Positions 8,273-17,059 of a DNA stretch of 64,000 bases are shown here, in pieces. The position numbers and the translations under genes were made by a program. Every line of letters starts with the position of its first letter. Positions within the stretch are counted from its first letter, which is position 1. Source of the DNA: Pseudomonadota bacterium (GTDB taxonomy: Bacteria > Pseudomonadota > Alphaproteobacteria > Sphingomonadales > Sphingomonadaceae); contig JAFAFE010000006.1 of the NCBI GenBank assembly GCA_023423655.1, positions 124,001-188,000 of the forward strand, read 5' to 3'. The notes beneath the pieces are model-generated. The model saw nothing but the letters and a program-made list of their open reading frames with translations, did no database searches and was not told where the DNA came from.

Positions 8273-9667
8273 TTACCGCCCCAACATCTGGTCCGGCTTG
8301 ACCACGCGGTCGAACGTCGCTTCATCAATCAGGCCCAATTCCAACCCCGCTTGCTTCAAGGTCAGCCCTTTTTCATGGGCATATTTGGCAATTTTTGCGG
8401 CATTGTCATAACCGATCTCAGGAGCCAGAGCTGTCACCAGCATCAACGAGCGGTTGAGTAATTCCGCGATGCGCGCTTCGTCTGCTTCCATGCCCTCGAC
8501 GCAATGGGCGGCGAAATTTTCCATCGCGTGGGCGAGCAAATTGATCGAGCGGACGATGTTCGCGCCGATCAACGGCTTGAACACATTAAGCTCCAGATGC
8601 CCCTGCATCCCGCCGACCGTAATCGCCATATGATTCCCGATGACTTGCCCCGCGACCATCGTGAGGCTTTCGGCCTGGGTCGGGTTGACCTTGCCCGGCA
8701 TTATCGAGCTGCCCGGTTCATTTTCGGGCAAATGCAGCTCGCCAAGCCCGCACCGTGGCCCCGACCCCAACAACCTTATGTCATTGCCAATCTTGGTGAG
8801 CGCCACCGCGAGTGTGTTGAGCCTGCCCGAAAAATCGACGAGCGTGTCGTGGCTCGCCAAAGCTTCGAATTTATTCGGGGCGGTTTCGAACGCATGGCCG
8901 GTGAGCGCCGCGACTTCGGCGGCAAAGGCCTCGCCAAATCCCGGCGGCGCGTTGAGGCCGGTGCCGACCGCGGTGCCGCCTTGGGCCAATCGGGTGAGGC
9001 CCTTTTCGACCAGCGGCAATAGCCGGGTGCGCGCAAGGCTCAACTGCGCATAATAGCCCGAAAATTCCTGTCCCAAAGTGAGCGGGGTCGCGTCCTGCAA
9101 ATGGGTTCGCCCGATTTTGACGATAGTGTCCCACGCTTCGACCTTGGCGAGCAACGCCGCCATCAGCCGGTCTAGCGCGGGGAAGAGCCGGTCCTGCGCG
9201 CCGCGGACCGCCGCTATGTGCATCGCGGTCGGAAAACTGTCATTCGACGATTGGCTCTTATTCACATCATCATTGGGATGGACCGGCGCCTTGCCGCCGC
9301 GCGTGCCGGTGAGGATTTCATTGGCGCGGCCCGCAATCACCTCGTTCACATTCATGTTCGATTGGGTGCCGGAACCGGTCTGCCAGATGACCAGCGGAAA
9401 TTGATCGTCCAGCTTGCCCGCGACCACTTCGGCGGCGGCCTGTTCAATCGCGTCGGCCTTGTCGGCGGCAAGCCCGTGATGGCGGTTGACCCGCGCGGCG
9501 GCCTGTTTGACCAACGCAAGCCCGTGGATCAGTTCAACCGGCATCCGCTCGCCTGCCCCGAACGGGAAATTTTCAATCGACCGCTGGGTCTGCGCGCCCC
9601 AATAAGCATCTGCCGGAACCGCAATAGGGCCGAAACTGTCGCTTTCGGTGCGAGTGGGGTTGGTCAT
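8273..9667 (-). CDS. fumC: class II fumarate hydratase
   Basis: Interconverts fumarate and malate in the TCA cycle, in the cytoplasm. The 464-residue product begins MTNPTRTESDSFGPIAVPAD and has WGAQTQRS early and the fumarase/aspartase signature GSSIMPGKVNPTQ in its C-terminal half, at the family's normal length. An in-frame ATG lies six codons upstream (9685), but AAAGGACA sits 6 to 13 bases before the ATG at 9667, which I take as the start. It is monocistronic, with a palindromic repeat just upstream. Confidence 0.97.
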   Translation of the reverse strand: MTNPTRTESDSFGPIAVPADAYWGAQTQRSIENFPFGAGERMPVELIHGLALVKQAAARVNRHHGLAADKADAIEQAAAEVVAGKLDDQFPLVIWQTGSGTQSNMNVNEVIAGRANEILTGTRGGKAPVHPNDDVNKSQSSNDSFPTAMHIAAVRGAQDRLFPALDRLMAALLAKVEAWDTIVKIGRTHLQDATPLTLGQEFSGYYAQLSLARTRLLPLVEKGLTRLAQGGTAVGTGLNAPPGFGEAFAAEVAALTGHAFETAPNKFEALASHDTLVDFSGRLNTLAVALTKIGNDIRLLGSGPRCGLGELHLPENEPGSSIMPGKVNPTQAESLTMVAGQVIGNHMAITVGGMQGHLELNVFKPLIGANIVRSINLLAHAMENFAAHCVEGMEADEARIAELLNRSLMLVTALAPEIGYDNAAKIAKYAHEKGLTLKQAGLELGLIDEATFDRVVKPDQMLGR

Positions 9668-9705
9668 GGCAATGTCCTTTTCCATCGAAATAACCGCTCA
9701 ATAGC

Positions 9706-9796
9706 ACCGCTAGTGCTGAGCCTGTCGAAGCACGCCCTTCAGCCCATGCGTCCCCCTCCCGACCGTCCTTCGACAGGCTCAGGACTAACGGTTAGG
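9706..9796. repeat. CTTCGACAGGCTCAG inverted repeat (copy 1)
   Basis: Left arm GCTAGTGCTGAGCCTGTCGA and right arm CCTTCGACAGGCTCAGGACT followed by AACGG pair over more than 18 bases around a 30-base centre. Two further copies lie at 24770-24843 and 37941-38076. It lies between pheA (end) and fumC (start) and may terminate pheA transcription. Confidence 0.8.
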
Positions 9797-9831
9797 GTTT
9801 AGGCCGGTGCGCGAAGGACGCGCTGGCGCAC

Positions 9832-10731
9832 TTACAACCGGTCATGCCCTTTGGGATAGGTGCCGAGCAGCCTTACCCATTTGGTGTGGAATGCCAGTTC
9901 TTCAAGCGCCCGGTCCACACGCGGGTCGCCGGGACTGCCCATAATGTCCATATAAAATTGCGCGGCGGCAAAGCTGTTGCCATCGACATAGCTTTCCAGC
10001 TTGGTCATGTTGATGCCGTTGGTGGCAAGCCCGCCCAGCGCCTTATAGAGCGCGGCTGGCACGTTGCGCACCTCAAAGATGAGTGTGGTCATCGCATCGT
10101 CGGACACCAGACTGCCGAGCGGCAAAGCGTCTTGCGCGAGCGCGACAAAGCGCGTCGTATTATTGTCCGCATCCTCGATATTTTCGGCAAGCAGGTTAAG
10201 CCCGTAAAGCTCCGCTGCAATGGACGGGGCCGCCGCCGCAAGGCCCGGCTTATCCGCATCGGCCACATAAGCCGCCGCGCCCGCCGTATCGGCATAGGTG
10301 ATCGGCTGGATGCCCTTGGCGCGTGTCCAGTGGCGGATCTGCCCCAAGGCCTGGGTGTGGCTCATCACGGCTGTGATATTGGCCAGATCCGCTTCCTTGC
10401 TCATCAGGCAGTGGTGGATGCGCAGAAAATGTTCGCCGACAATCGACAGGCCCGATTCCGGCAAGAGGAAATGGATGTCGGCGACGCGGCCATGCAGGCT
10501 GTTTTCAATCGGGATAAGCGCCTTTGCCGCCGTCCCTTCCTTCACCGCATCGATCGCGTCCTCGAACGAAAAACAGGGGAGCGGCAGCGCGTCAGGGTCA
10601 TATTGCGTGAGCGCCAAATGGGAATTGGCCCCCGGCGCGCCTTGGAACGCGATGGTTTTCGCCGGATTTTTGCCCGCACGCGCGGCAAATTCATCCACTC
10701 TGGCCTGCGCCGATTGACTGTAACTTTCCAT
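9832..10731 (-). CDS. pheA: prephenate dehydratase
   Basis: Converts prephenate to phenylpyruvate in phenylalanine synthesis. The 299-residue, monofunctional protein has the PDT domain (TIAFQGAPGANSHLA, IPIENSLHGRVADIHFLL, and TTRFVAL with the catalytic Thr-Arg-Phe) and then a C-terminal ACT regulatory domain. That domain carries GGLATNGINMTKLESYVDG and FYMDIMGSPGD, which include the phenylalanine-binding ESRP-like segment. There is no chorismate mutase domain. The frame opens 18 codons further upstream, but the conserved region and the ATG at 10731 (MESYSQSAQ) favour the shorter form. Confidence 0.95.
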   Translation of the reverse strand: MESYSQSAQARVDEFAARAGKNPAKTIAFQGAPGANSHLALTQYDPDALPLPCFSFEDAIDAVKEGTAAKALIPIENSLHGRVADIHFLLPESGLSIVGEHFLRIHHCLMSKEADLANITAVMSHTQALGQIRHWTRAKGIQPITYADTAGAAAYVADADKPGLAAAAPSIAAELYGLNLLAENIEDADNNTTRFVALAQDALPLGSLVSDDAMTTLIFEVRNVPAALYKALGGLATNGINMTKLESYVDGNSFAAAQFYMDIMGSPGDPRVDRALEELAFHTKWVRLLGTYPKGHDRL

Positions 10732-10938
10732 GGTCGCCGCGCCTATCGGAAGCAAATGGCAAGGGCAAGCGGCAAACAGCACCAATAATCACGCCGAACA
10801 GCTTGCTTCCCGCGTCGCTGCACATTAAGGGGTCAGCAAAATGACGCGCGCGTTGCAAGAGTCCGATCGGGTCGGGCTGCGCTCGCACCACCGTGAATAT
10901 AAATTGATATACCGCAGAAGATAAGGACAGGGACGGGT

Positions 10939-11634
10939 ATGGACCTTCGCAACAATACGATTTTTGGCTGGACGCTGGGCGCAGGCATCGTTGCTTTGGG
11001 GCTGGGCTTTCTTTCGAGCCAATATTTTCAGGCTGGCCATCCCGAAGCGCCGGAAAAGCCGGGCTATGTTGTCGTCGGCGAAGCATCGGGCGATGTAGCC
11101 GCCGGTCCCTCGCTCAACACCTTGCTAGCCAGCGCCGACGTCGCGGCGGGCGAACAGGTGTTCAAGAAATGCACCGCGTGCCACACCGTCAATCAAGGCG
11201 GCGCTAACGGCATTGGCCCCAATTTGTGGGCGATTGTCGGCGATCCGGTCGCGCATGGCCGTGGCGGCTTTGCTTTCTCGGACGCGCTCAAGACCAAGGG
11301 CGGCACATGGGATTTCGCGGCGCTCGACGAATGGTTCAAGAGCCCGAACAAATTCGCAGCAGGCACCAAAATGTCGTTCGCAGGTCTGGGCGATCCCAAA
11401 GACCGCGCCAACCTGATCGCATGGCTCAACACCCAAGGGTCGAACAAGCCGCTGCCGGCGGCTGATGCACCTGCCGAAGAAGGTAGTGATGCGGCAGCAC
11501 CCGCTGAAGGCGAAGCCAAGGCCGGTGAGGCAGCTCCTGCCGCCGACGCCAAGGGCGATGCGGCGGCTCCCGAAGCCAAGGATGGCGCTGCTGCCGCTCC
11601 TCCGGCAGAAGCCGCGCCCGCTGAAAAGAAATAA
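10939..11634 (+). CDS. membrane-anchored c-type cytochrome (CycM/c552-like)
   Basis: A 231-residue electron carrier with an uncleaved N-terminal helix (about residues 8-26, FGWTLGAGIVALGLGFLSS), then a class I cytochrome c domain. CTACH at residues 78-82 binds haem, with a KMSFAGL methionine ligand downstream and IAWLNTQG as the terminal helix. It matches the CycM type that carries electrons from complex III to the aa3 oxidase. The last 60 or so residues are an Ala/Pro/Glu/Lys-rich low-complexity tail that CycM proteins usually lack. It is monocistronic and followed by a strong terminator. Confidence 0.9.
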   Translation: MDLRNNTIFGWTLGAGIVALGLGFLSSQYFQAGHPEAPEKPGYVVVGEASGDVAAGPSLNTLLASADVAAGEQVFKKCTACHTVNQGGANGIGPNLWAIVGDPVAHGRGGFAFSDALKTKGGTWDFAALDEWFKSPNKFAAGTKMSFAGLGDPKDRANLIAWLNTQGSNKPLPAADAPAEEGSDAAAPAEGEAKAGEAAPAADAKGDAAAPEAKDGAAAAPPAEAAPAEKK

Positions 11635-11670
11635 GGCGCCGAACCGCACCGGCCGGACAATAACGCCATG

Positions 11671-11707
11671 AAAAAGGCGGCAGGGGCATTTCCCCGCCGC
11701 TTTTTTT
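11671..11707 (+). terminator. rho-independent terminator of the cytochrome c gene
   Basis: GCGGCAGGGG / CCCCGCCGC hairpin with a short CATTT loop followed by seven T residues, 37 bases after the stop. It is flanked by a run of A on the left, so it could also work on the opposite strand. Confidence 0.9.
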
Positions 11708-11772
11708 GCGTTTACGTCTATGGCAAAGAGCGGAAAGCAGGCCAAGGGATGTAGATGTGTCGACGCCTCCCC

Positions 11773-12486
11773 TCACCGCTTCCGCCGTAACACCACATAT
11801 AATGCCCCTGCCCCGCCATCCCTTGGATGCGCGTTGCGGACGGCGGCGATCATGGTGGCGTGGCGGCTATGGGCGAGCCAATCGGCGATCGAGGCGCGGA
11901 TGATGCCGCGGCGGCGCGGTGCGTCCGGAAGATAGGCGGGCTGATGATAGGCGGGATCGTGGCGCGGCTGGCCTTTTGGCTCCTTGCCCGTCACCACCAG
12001 CAACACGCGCACATCATCGGCCAAGGCGGCGGCGATCGCGCGCTCGAGCAGCGCATGGGCCTGATCGACCGTATAGCCGTGCAAGTCGATGCTGCGGTCG
12101 GGGCGGATTGCGCCGCGCCGGAAGCCTTTATCCCAGCCGCCATCCAGTGTGGCCCCTCCCGGCGCCAAGCGGTTGGCGTGGGCCTGGGCCTGGGCCTGAG
12201 CTTGGCCGGTCGACACCAGCCCGCTTGCGCTGCGGCTTTTCGCGCCCGTCAGCGCGCTGCCAATCGTCCATTCCTCCGGCGTCATCGACTCGATACGGCG
12301 CGGCTGGAGCGGCGAGGCTTTAGGGGGCGGCGCGAGCGCGGGCTGGATTGCCACGGCTGTCGGCGCGCGCTTGGGGAGCGGCGTCACCGTTTGCGCGACG
12401 CGGTTCCACAACGCCTTTTCGTCAGGCTGGAGGCGGCGGCCCGCTGTGATGGGGGACTTGGAGGGTGGCTTGGCGGGCGGCTTCAT
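11773..12486 (-). CDS. Smr/MutS2-type domain protein
   Basis: A 237-residue protein with a charged, proline-rich N-terminal half and a C-terminal Smr domain beginning SIDLHGYTVDQAHALLERAI and containing LLVVTGKE and an HxG-poor GIIR...WL segment. Stand-alone Smr proteins are implicated in nicking or binding nucleic acids, and recent work links Smr endonuclease activity to mRNA cleavage at stalled ribosomes. The exact role here is unknown. The frame opens upstream, but the ATG at 12486 (MKPPAKPP) lies 19 bases after mltA and is preferred. It is the last gene of a tim44-like/mltA/smr operon. Confidence 0.85.
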   Translation of the reverse strand: MKPPAKPPSKSPITAGRRLQPDEKALWNRVAQTVTPLPKRAPTAVAIQPALAPPPKASPLQPRRIESMTPEEWTIGSALTGAKSRSASGLVSTGQAQAQAQAHANRLAPGGATLDGGWDKGFRRGAIRPDRSIDLHGYTVDQAHALLERAIAAALADDVRVLLVVTGKEPKGQPRHDPAYHQPAYLPDAPRRRGIIRASIADWLAHSRHATMIAAVRNAHPRDGGAGALYVVLRRKR

Positions 12487-12505
12487 CGACGCGCAACTTC
12501 GCGCC

Positions 12506-13765
12506 CTACCGGCCAGCAATAAGCCGCGCGGCGACCGGCTTGGGCAACAAAATCAGTCCCGACCCGCGTCCCGACATACCGCCCGCAATCCGCCGCGCGT
12601 CTTCGCCAGCGCCCCAGAAAGTATCGACGCGGTTTGCGCCCTTGATCGCGCCGCCCGTATCTTGCGCAACCCACAAGCCATCGGCTTCGTTGCGGTCAAG
12701 GTCGAGCCATACCGGCGCGCCCAAGGGAATGAATTTGGGGTCGGCGGCAACCGTCACCCGCCCAATCACTTCGGTGTTGATCGCACCGACCGCACCGCCC
12801 GCCAGTTCGCGGAAGAAAATATAGCTGGGATTTTCGTCCATCACCGCAGCGCCGCGCGCAGGGTCGGCGCGCAGATAATCCATAATGCCCTGCATCGACG
12901 TTTGCCCCGGCCCCAACGCGCCGCGATCTTTGAGCAGCTTGCCGATGCCGACATAAGGTTGGCCGTTGCCGCCATTATAGCCGATACGCATCACGCTCCC
13001 GTCCGGCAGGCGCAAATTGCCGGAGCCTTGGACATGAAGGAAAAACAGCTCGACCGGATCGGCAGCCCAGGCCAGTTCCAGCCCCTTATTCGCCAGCGCC
13101 CCGTTCACAATTTCGCCGCGCGTATAATAAGGAAGATATTGGCCATCGACATAGCGCCCGCGCAATTTCGTGCCGGTCGCGGACGAACCGAATGGCGTAA
13201 GGTCAATGCCTTCCGCGCGCGCGGCGGCGGTGTCTTTGGGGACGAGATCGGGCGGGAGCTTGTAGATAGGCGTTTCATAGCCCGGCTGGCGCGTGCGCGC
13301 GCCCTTAATTTCGGGGATATAATAGCCGGTGGCAAAGGCCTTGCCATCGCCGATACGCACCGGCGTCATCTGGTCGCGGAAGAATGAGCGCGCGTCGGAA
13401 CCGGTGAAACTGCGCGCGGCGGCGCAAGAAGCGCTCCAGTCGCTCTGGACGGTCAACCCGCTGGTATCGGTGCGGCTGAGCAAGGCGGGGCAACTGGTGA
13501 TGAAGGCTTTGAGCGCGGCATTGGCGCTGGGCGCGGAAATGCCGAGATCGTCGAAACTTTGTGCGCGGAACACTCCGGCATCGCGCGCGGTGAGCGGCAG
13601 CGGAGCGGTCGGCGGCTTGGGCTGTTGCGGTCCCGCTGGCGGCACGACCGTGCTACACGAAGCGAGCAGGAAAATGGTCGCAAGACCTGCGCCCATACGC
13701 GCACGATAATCGCGCACAGCTTTATGCTGCTTGCCGCCCTTTACCCAAAGCCCGTTGCTCATCAT
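12506..13765 (-). CDS. mltA: membrane-bound lytic murein transglycosylase A
   Basis: Cleaves peptidoglycan glycosidic bonds to form 1,6-anhydromuropeptides. The frame has an N-terminal lipoprotein signal (MGAGLATIFLLASCSTV, with a cysteine in a lipobox-like context), an MltA domain with FTGSDARSFFRDQMTPV and TGYYIPEIKGAR, and a C-terminal 3D barrel with VAQDTGGAIKGANRVDTFWG. These aspartates are the catalytic signature. A basic stretch precedes the lipoprotein signal, and the true start may be later than the ATG at 13765, which has GGAAAGGCG upstream. It lies between the Tim44-like gene and smr. Confidence 0.92.
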   Translation of the reverse strand: MMSNGLWVKGGKQHKAVRDYRARMGAGLATIFLLASCSTVVPPAGPQQPKPPTAPLPLTARDAGVFRAQSFDDLGISAPSANAALKAFITSCPALLSRTDTSGLTVQSDWSASCAAARSFTGSDARSFFRDQMTPVRIGDGKAFATGYYIPEIKGARTRQPGYETPIYKLPPDLVPKDTAAARAEGIDLTPFGSSATGTKLRGRYVDGQYLPYYTRGEIVNGALANKGLELAWAADPVELFFLHVQGSGNLRLPDGSVMRIGYNGGNGQPYVGIGKLLKDRGALGPGQTSMQGIMDYLRADPARGAAVMDENPSYIFFRELAGGAVGAINTEVIGRVTVAADPKFIPLGAPVWLDLDRNEADGLWVAQDTGGAIKGANRVDTFWGAGEDARRIAGGMSGRGSGLILLPKPVAARLIAGR

Positions 13766-13818
13766 CGTCGCCTTTCCATCGCGTCCGGCTTGCACAGCCG
13801 GCCCGGCGACAATCTGAA

Positions 13819-14499
13819 TCAGGCCTCGTCGGTTTCGTCAAGCTTCCAGTTGGGATCGTGGCTCGAAAGATTGCGCGAGAAGGTCCACACATCGTGGGTT
13901 TCCACCGCATCGGTAAGCGATCCGGCCAGCACATTGCCATCCGCATCGCGCGTCACCGCCGCAATATCAGCGTCAATCCGCACAGTGAGGCGCGCAAGGC
14001 CGCGATGCAAATCCGCATCCTTGATAATCACATGGTCAATCGTGACCAAGCGGTTGTCGAGCGTTTCGCCGCGCGCTTCGCGATCTTCAATCGCTTCGAC
14101 AAAGGCGGCATAAGTATCGTCATCGGCAAGGCTGCGCAGCGTTGCGCGGTCGCCCGACCAATAAGCTTCCAAAATCATGCGATAGGCCGCTTTCGCGCCG
14201 TCGATAAACGGCCCGACATTGAAATCGCGGTCGGCGAGCATGATTTCGCGCAAGCCCTTTTCGGCGCGCGGTTCGAACAGAAGTTCCGCCGGAATATAGC
14301 CGCTATTGGGCGATTGCAGTTCTTCTTCGATGTTGGGGCGCAACACCGGCGGCACGGTCCGGCTTTCGGGGCGCGGTTCGCTGCGCGGTATCATCGGCTC
14401 CTGCTCATGGCCGGTGCGCTTGCCCAATAGCGTATAAAGGCGGAAGCCCAAAAACGCGGCAATCGCTGCCAAGATGATGATCGTCCCGTTCATTTCCAT
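13819..14499 (-). CDS. Tim44-like domain protein (TimA-type membrane adaptor)
   Basis: A 226-residue protein with a single N-terminal membrane segment (GTIIILAAIAAFLGFRLY), a short proline/arginine-rich linker and a Tim44-like/SnoaL-fold domain to the C-terminus (FNVGPFIDGAKAAYRMILEA, SLTDAVETHDVWTFSR). It is the bacterial homologue of the mitochondrial import-motor adaptor, with no established bacterial mechanism. Divergence from secB, a protein-export chaperone gene, fits a role in translocation, but this is inferred. Start codons GTG 14502, ATG 14499 and ATG 14493 are all possible. Confidence 0.85.
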   Translation of the reverse strand: MEMNGTIIILAAIAAFLGFRLYTLLGKRTGHEQEPMIPRSEPRPESRTVPPVLRPNIEEELQSPNSGYIPAELLFEPRAEKGLREIMLADRDFNVGPFIDGAKAAYRMILEAYWSGDRATLRSLADDDTYAAFVEAIEDREARGETLDNRLVTIDHVIIKDADLHRGLARLTVRIDADIAAVTRDADGNVLAGSLTDAVETHDVWTFSRNLSSHDPNWKLDETDEA

Positions 14500-14502
14500 C
14501 AC

Positions 14503-14869
14503 TATGTCCGTTCGTCAGCGGCAAAAGGAAAGTGCCGCTTGGGGTCTTTTCGCATCATAGCGCAACGCCGCGCGGCGCGCACCATAAGCTTTGGTCTAAA
14601 CGCCTACATAGGATAAGCGTTGCAATGTTTCAAACCGAGTTCGGCATAAAGCGGCTGTTGCGCGGTGAATATTTTCTACCTTGTGGATAGTAAGCCACAG
14701 GCGGGCAAAAGGTGACCACGCCGCTACTGTCTGCTAATAATCTCTTTTTACGCTGTTCGGGTGCCATTTTCATTGTGCAAGCCGGTTGCCCCTGATAATC
14801 GCCCCATCACTCTATCGCAATCTATTGCACTGACCTGCCCATTTTGATGAAGAAAGACGTTATAGCATC
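14503..14869. other. divergent intergenic region tim44-like / secB
   Basis: 367 bases with no coding signal. It must hold the outward promoters of the tim44-mltA-smr operon and of secB. A near-consensus DnaA box (TGTGGATAG, 14692-14700) is present, and a short AAAGGAAAGTGCC stretch lies near 14525. I see no other repeats or hairpins of note. Confidence 0.5.
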
Positions 14870-15382
14870 ATGGCCGACGAACTCCCCGACACCAACGCTC
14901 CGCTGGCTAATGGCGAAGATACTGCGCCGCAAATCGGCCTGATTTCGCAATATGTGAAGGATTTGTCGTTCGAAAATCCGAACGCGCCGGTCACCTATCA
15001 ATGGACCAGCCAGCCGCAAATCGACATCCAGTTCAACATCGGCACCCAGCAAGTCGGCGAAGATGTGCATGAATCGATCCTCAAAATCGACATCAGCTCG
15101 TCGCATGACGAAGGCAAGGCGTTCATCGTCGACCTGTCCTATGCGGGCCTGTTTGCGGTGCGCAATGTGCCCGAAGACCAGATCCAGGCATTCATGCTGG
15201 CCGAAGCGCCGCGCATCCTCTTCCCGTTCGCGCGCCGCGTGATTGCCGATGCCGTGCGTGATGGCGGTTTTGCACCCTTGCTCCTTGAACCCATCGACTT
15301 TGCCAGCATGTATGTGCAGCAGCAGGAACAGATGCAGGCAGGGCAAGCGGCGGGCGAAGAAGCACCGGCTGGCGACGCCTGA
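14870..15382 (+). CDS. secB: protein-export chaperone SecB
   Basis: A tetrameric cytosolic chaperone that keeps preproteins unfolded and hands them to SecA. The 170-residue protein shows IGLISQYVKDLSFENPNAP, FNIGTQQV and AEAPRILFPFARRVIADAVR followed by GGFAPLLLEPIDF, the conserved SecB blocks. The C-terminus is Gln/Ala rich (QQQEQMQAGQAAGE) as usual. It is monocistronic and divergent from the Tim44-like gene, a pairing seen in many alphaproteobacteria. Confidence 0.97.
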   Translation: MADELPDTNAPLANGEDTAPQIGLISQYVKDLSFENPNAPVTYQWTSQPQIDIQFNIGTQQVGEDVHESILKIDISSSHDEGKAFIVDLSYAGLFAVRNVPEDQIQAFMLAEAPRILFPFARRVIADAVRDGGFAPLLLEPIDFASMYVQQQEQMQAGQAAGEEAPAGDA

Positions 15383-15422
15383 TTCGCGCATCCCCGTCTT
15401 TTATAATTAAGCGGGGGCGCGC

Positions 15423-17051
15423 ATGAATCTGCTCAAAGTAACCGGAACCATCGGCGGGCTGACCTTGGTCAGCCGCTTTGCGGGGCTTGCCCGCGATATG
15501 TTGATGGCAACCTATGTCGGCGCAGGCATGGCGTCCGATGCGTTCCAGATTGCGTGGCGCCTCCCCAACCTCTTCCGCGCTTTGTTCGCGGAAGGGGCAT
15601 TTGCCGCCGTGTTCGTGCCGATGTTCAACCGCACGATCAGCGAAGGCGATGCCGAAGAGGCCGATAGCGGCCTTGCCAAAGCGATCGACTTTGCCGGACA
15701 AGTCCTGTCCGCGCTGCTCCCCTTCCTCCTCCTGTTCACCGCGATCATGATTATTTTTGCAGGGCAGATTGTGTGGGCGATGACCGGCGGTTTTCCCGAT
15801 GGCGGCCCCGAAAAATTCGCGCTCGCGACCCAATATACGATGATTACCTTCCCCTATCTCGCGCTCATATCGGTGGTGAGTTTGTTGGGCGGGATTTTGA
15901 ACAGTTTGAACCGTTTCTGGGTCAATGCCGCTGCGCCTATCCTCTTGAATATCTGCATGATTATCGCGCTCCTCTTTTTCCGGGGCGACAGCCAAGCCGA
16001 AACCGCGCGCACGCAAGCGATTGCCGTCACCGTGTCGGGCGTCTTGCAACTGGCTTGGCTGTGGTGGTCGTGCCGCAAGGCGGGCGTTAAAATCCGCCTG
16101 CGGCTGCCGCGCCTGACGCCCAAGGTCAAACAGATGTTATGGCTCATCGGCCCGGCAGCGGTCGGCCAAGGCGCGATCCAGTTCAACCTGTTTATCTCGA
16201 CCGCGCTTGCCGCACGCTATTTGCAGGAAGGCGCGATCAGCTATCTTTATTATGCCGACCGGCTGAACCAGTTGCCGTTGGGGCTGATCGGCATCGGTGT
16301 CGGCACCGCCATCCTCCCCACCTTGTCGCGGCAAATCGGGTCGGGCAATGAGGAAGTGGCGATCCACACGCAGAACCGCGCGATGGAACTCGCGCTGTTT
16401 CTCGCCCTGCCCGCCGCCGTCGCGCTCGTCATTTCGGCCTTTCCGATTGTGCGCGGCGTGTTTGAACATGGCGAATTTTTGGCGAAAGACACAAGAGGCA
16501 CCGCCGCGGTGCTCTCGGCTTTCTCGTTCGGCGTTCCGGCCTATGTGCTAATCAAAGTGCTGACGCCGGGCTTTTATGCGCGGCAGGATACCAAGACGCC
16601 GGTGCGGCTCGCGGTCGCCTCGATGCTCGTCAATCTTGGCCTCAACCTGTTCTTCATCCTTTATCTGGAGCAAGGCGTGGTCAGCATTGCGATTTCCACC
16701 GCCATTGCTGCTTGGGTCAATGTGTTGTTGGTTTATGCGGTCCTCCACAAACGCGGGCAATTCCGCTTCGACGCGCGTTTTACCGGCAAAGCCTGGCGCA
16801 TCCTGCTCGCGGCCACCGCGATGGGCGCGGCGCTATGGTTCATGAATCCGTGGTTCATTCCCTATGTGAGCGGTAGCCTGATGCAGCGTGTCGCGGTCCT
16901 CGGCTTATTGTGCGGCGGCGGGGCGCTGGTTTATGCTCTAGCGACTTTCCTTTTCCGCGCTTATACGCCCGGCGAGCTTAAAGCGTCGTTCAGGCGCAAG
17001 CCCGTTGCAGCGGCCCCCGCTGAAACCCCGTCCACCCCATCAGAAAGCTGA
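15423..17051 (+). CDS. murJ: lipid II flippase MurJ
   Basis: Flips lipid II across the inner membrane for peptidoglycan synthesis. The 542-residue protein has about 14 membrane helices and the MurJ/MviN signatures SRFAGLARDMLMA at the N-terminus, WRLPNLFRALFAEGAFAAVF, and YADRLNQLPLGLIGIGVGTA in mid-protein. The C-terminal tail is short and proline-rich. It is 8 bases upstream of trpS, so the two are probably one transcript. Confidence 0.97.
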   Translation: MNLLKVTGTIGGLTLVSRFAGLARDMLMATYVGAGMASDAFQIAWRLPNLFRALFAEGAFAAVFVPMFNRTISEGDAEEADSGLAKAIDFAGQVLSALLPFLLLFTAIMIIFAGQIVWAMTGGFPDGGPEKFALATQYTMITFPYLALISVVSLLGGILNSLNRFWVNAAAPILLNICMIIALLFFRGDSQAETARTQAIAVTVSGVLQLAWLWWSCRKAGVKIRLRLPRLTPKVKQMLWLIGPAAVGQGAIQFNLFISTALAARYLQEGAISYLYYADRLNQLPLGLIGIGVGTAILPTLSRQIGSGNEEVAIHTQNRAMELALFLALPAAVALVISAFPIVRGVFEHGEFLAKDTRGTAAVLSAFSFGVPAYVLIKVLTPGFYARQDTKTPVRLAVASMLVNLGLNLFFILYLEQGVVSIAISTAIAAWVNVLLVYAVLHKRGQFRFDARFTGKAWRILLAATAMGAALWFMNPWFIPYVSGSLMQRVAVLGLLCGGGALVYALATFLFRAYTPGELKASFRRKPVAAAPAETPSTPSES

Positions 17052-17059
17052 CATTTCCC

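Noticed and set aside
12371..13387. A 338-codon plus-strand frame across mltA and smr.
   Set aside because: It lies opposite two well-supported genes and has no family features.
14692..14700. DnaA box-like sites (14692-14700 and 21137-21145) as possible evidence of an origin of replication.
   Set aside because: They are single, isolated matches far from each other; a chromosomal origin needs clustered boxes plus an AT-rich unwinding region, which is not seen here.
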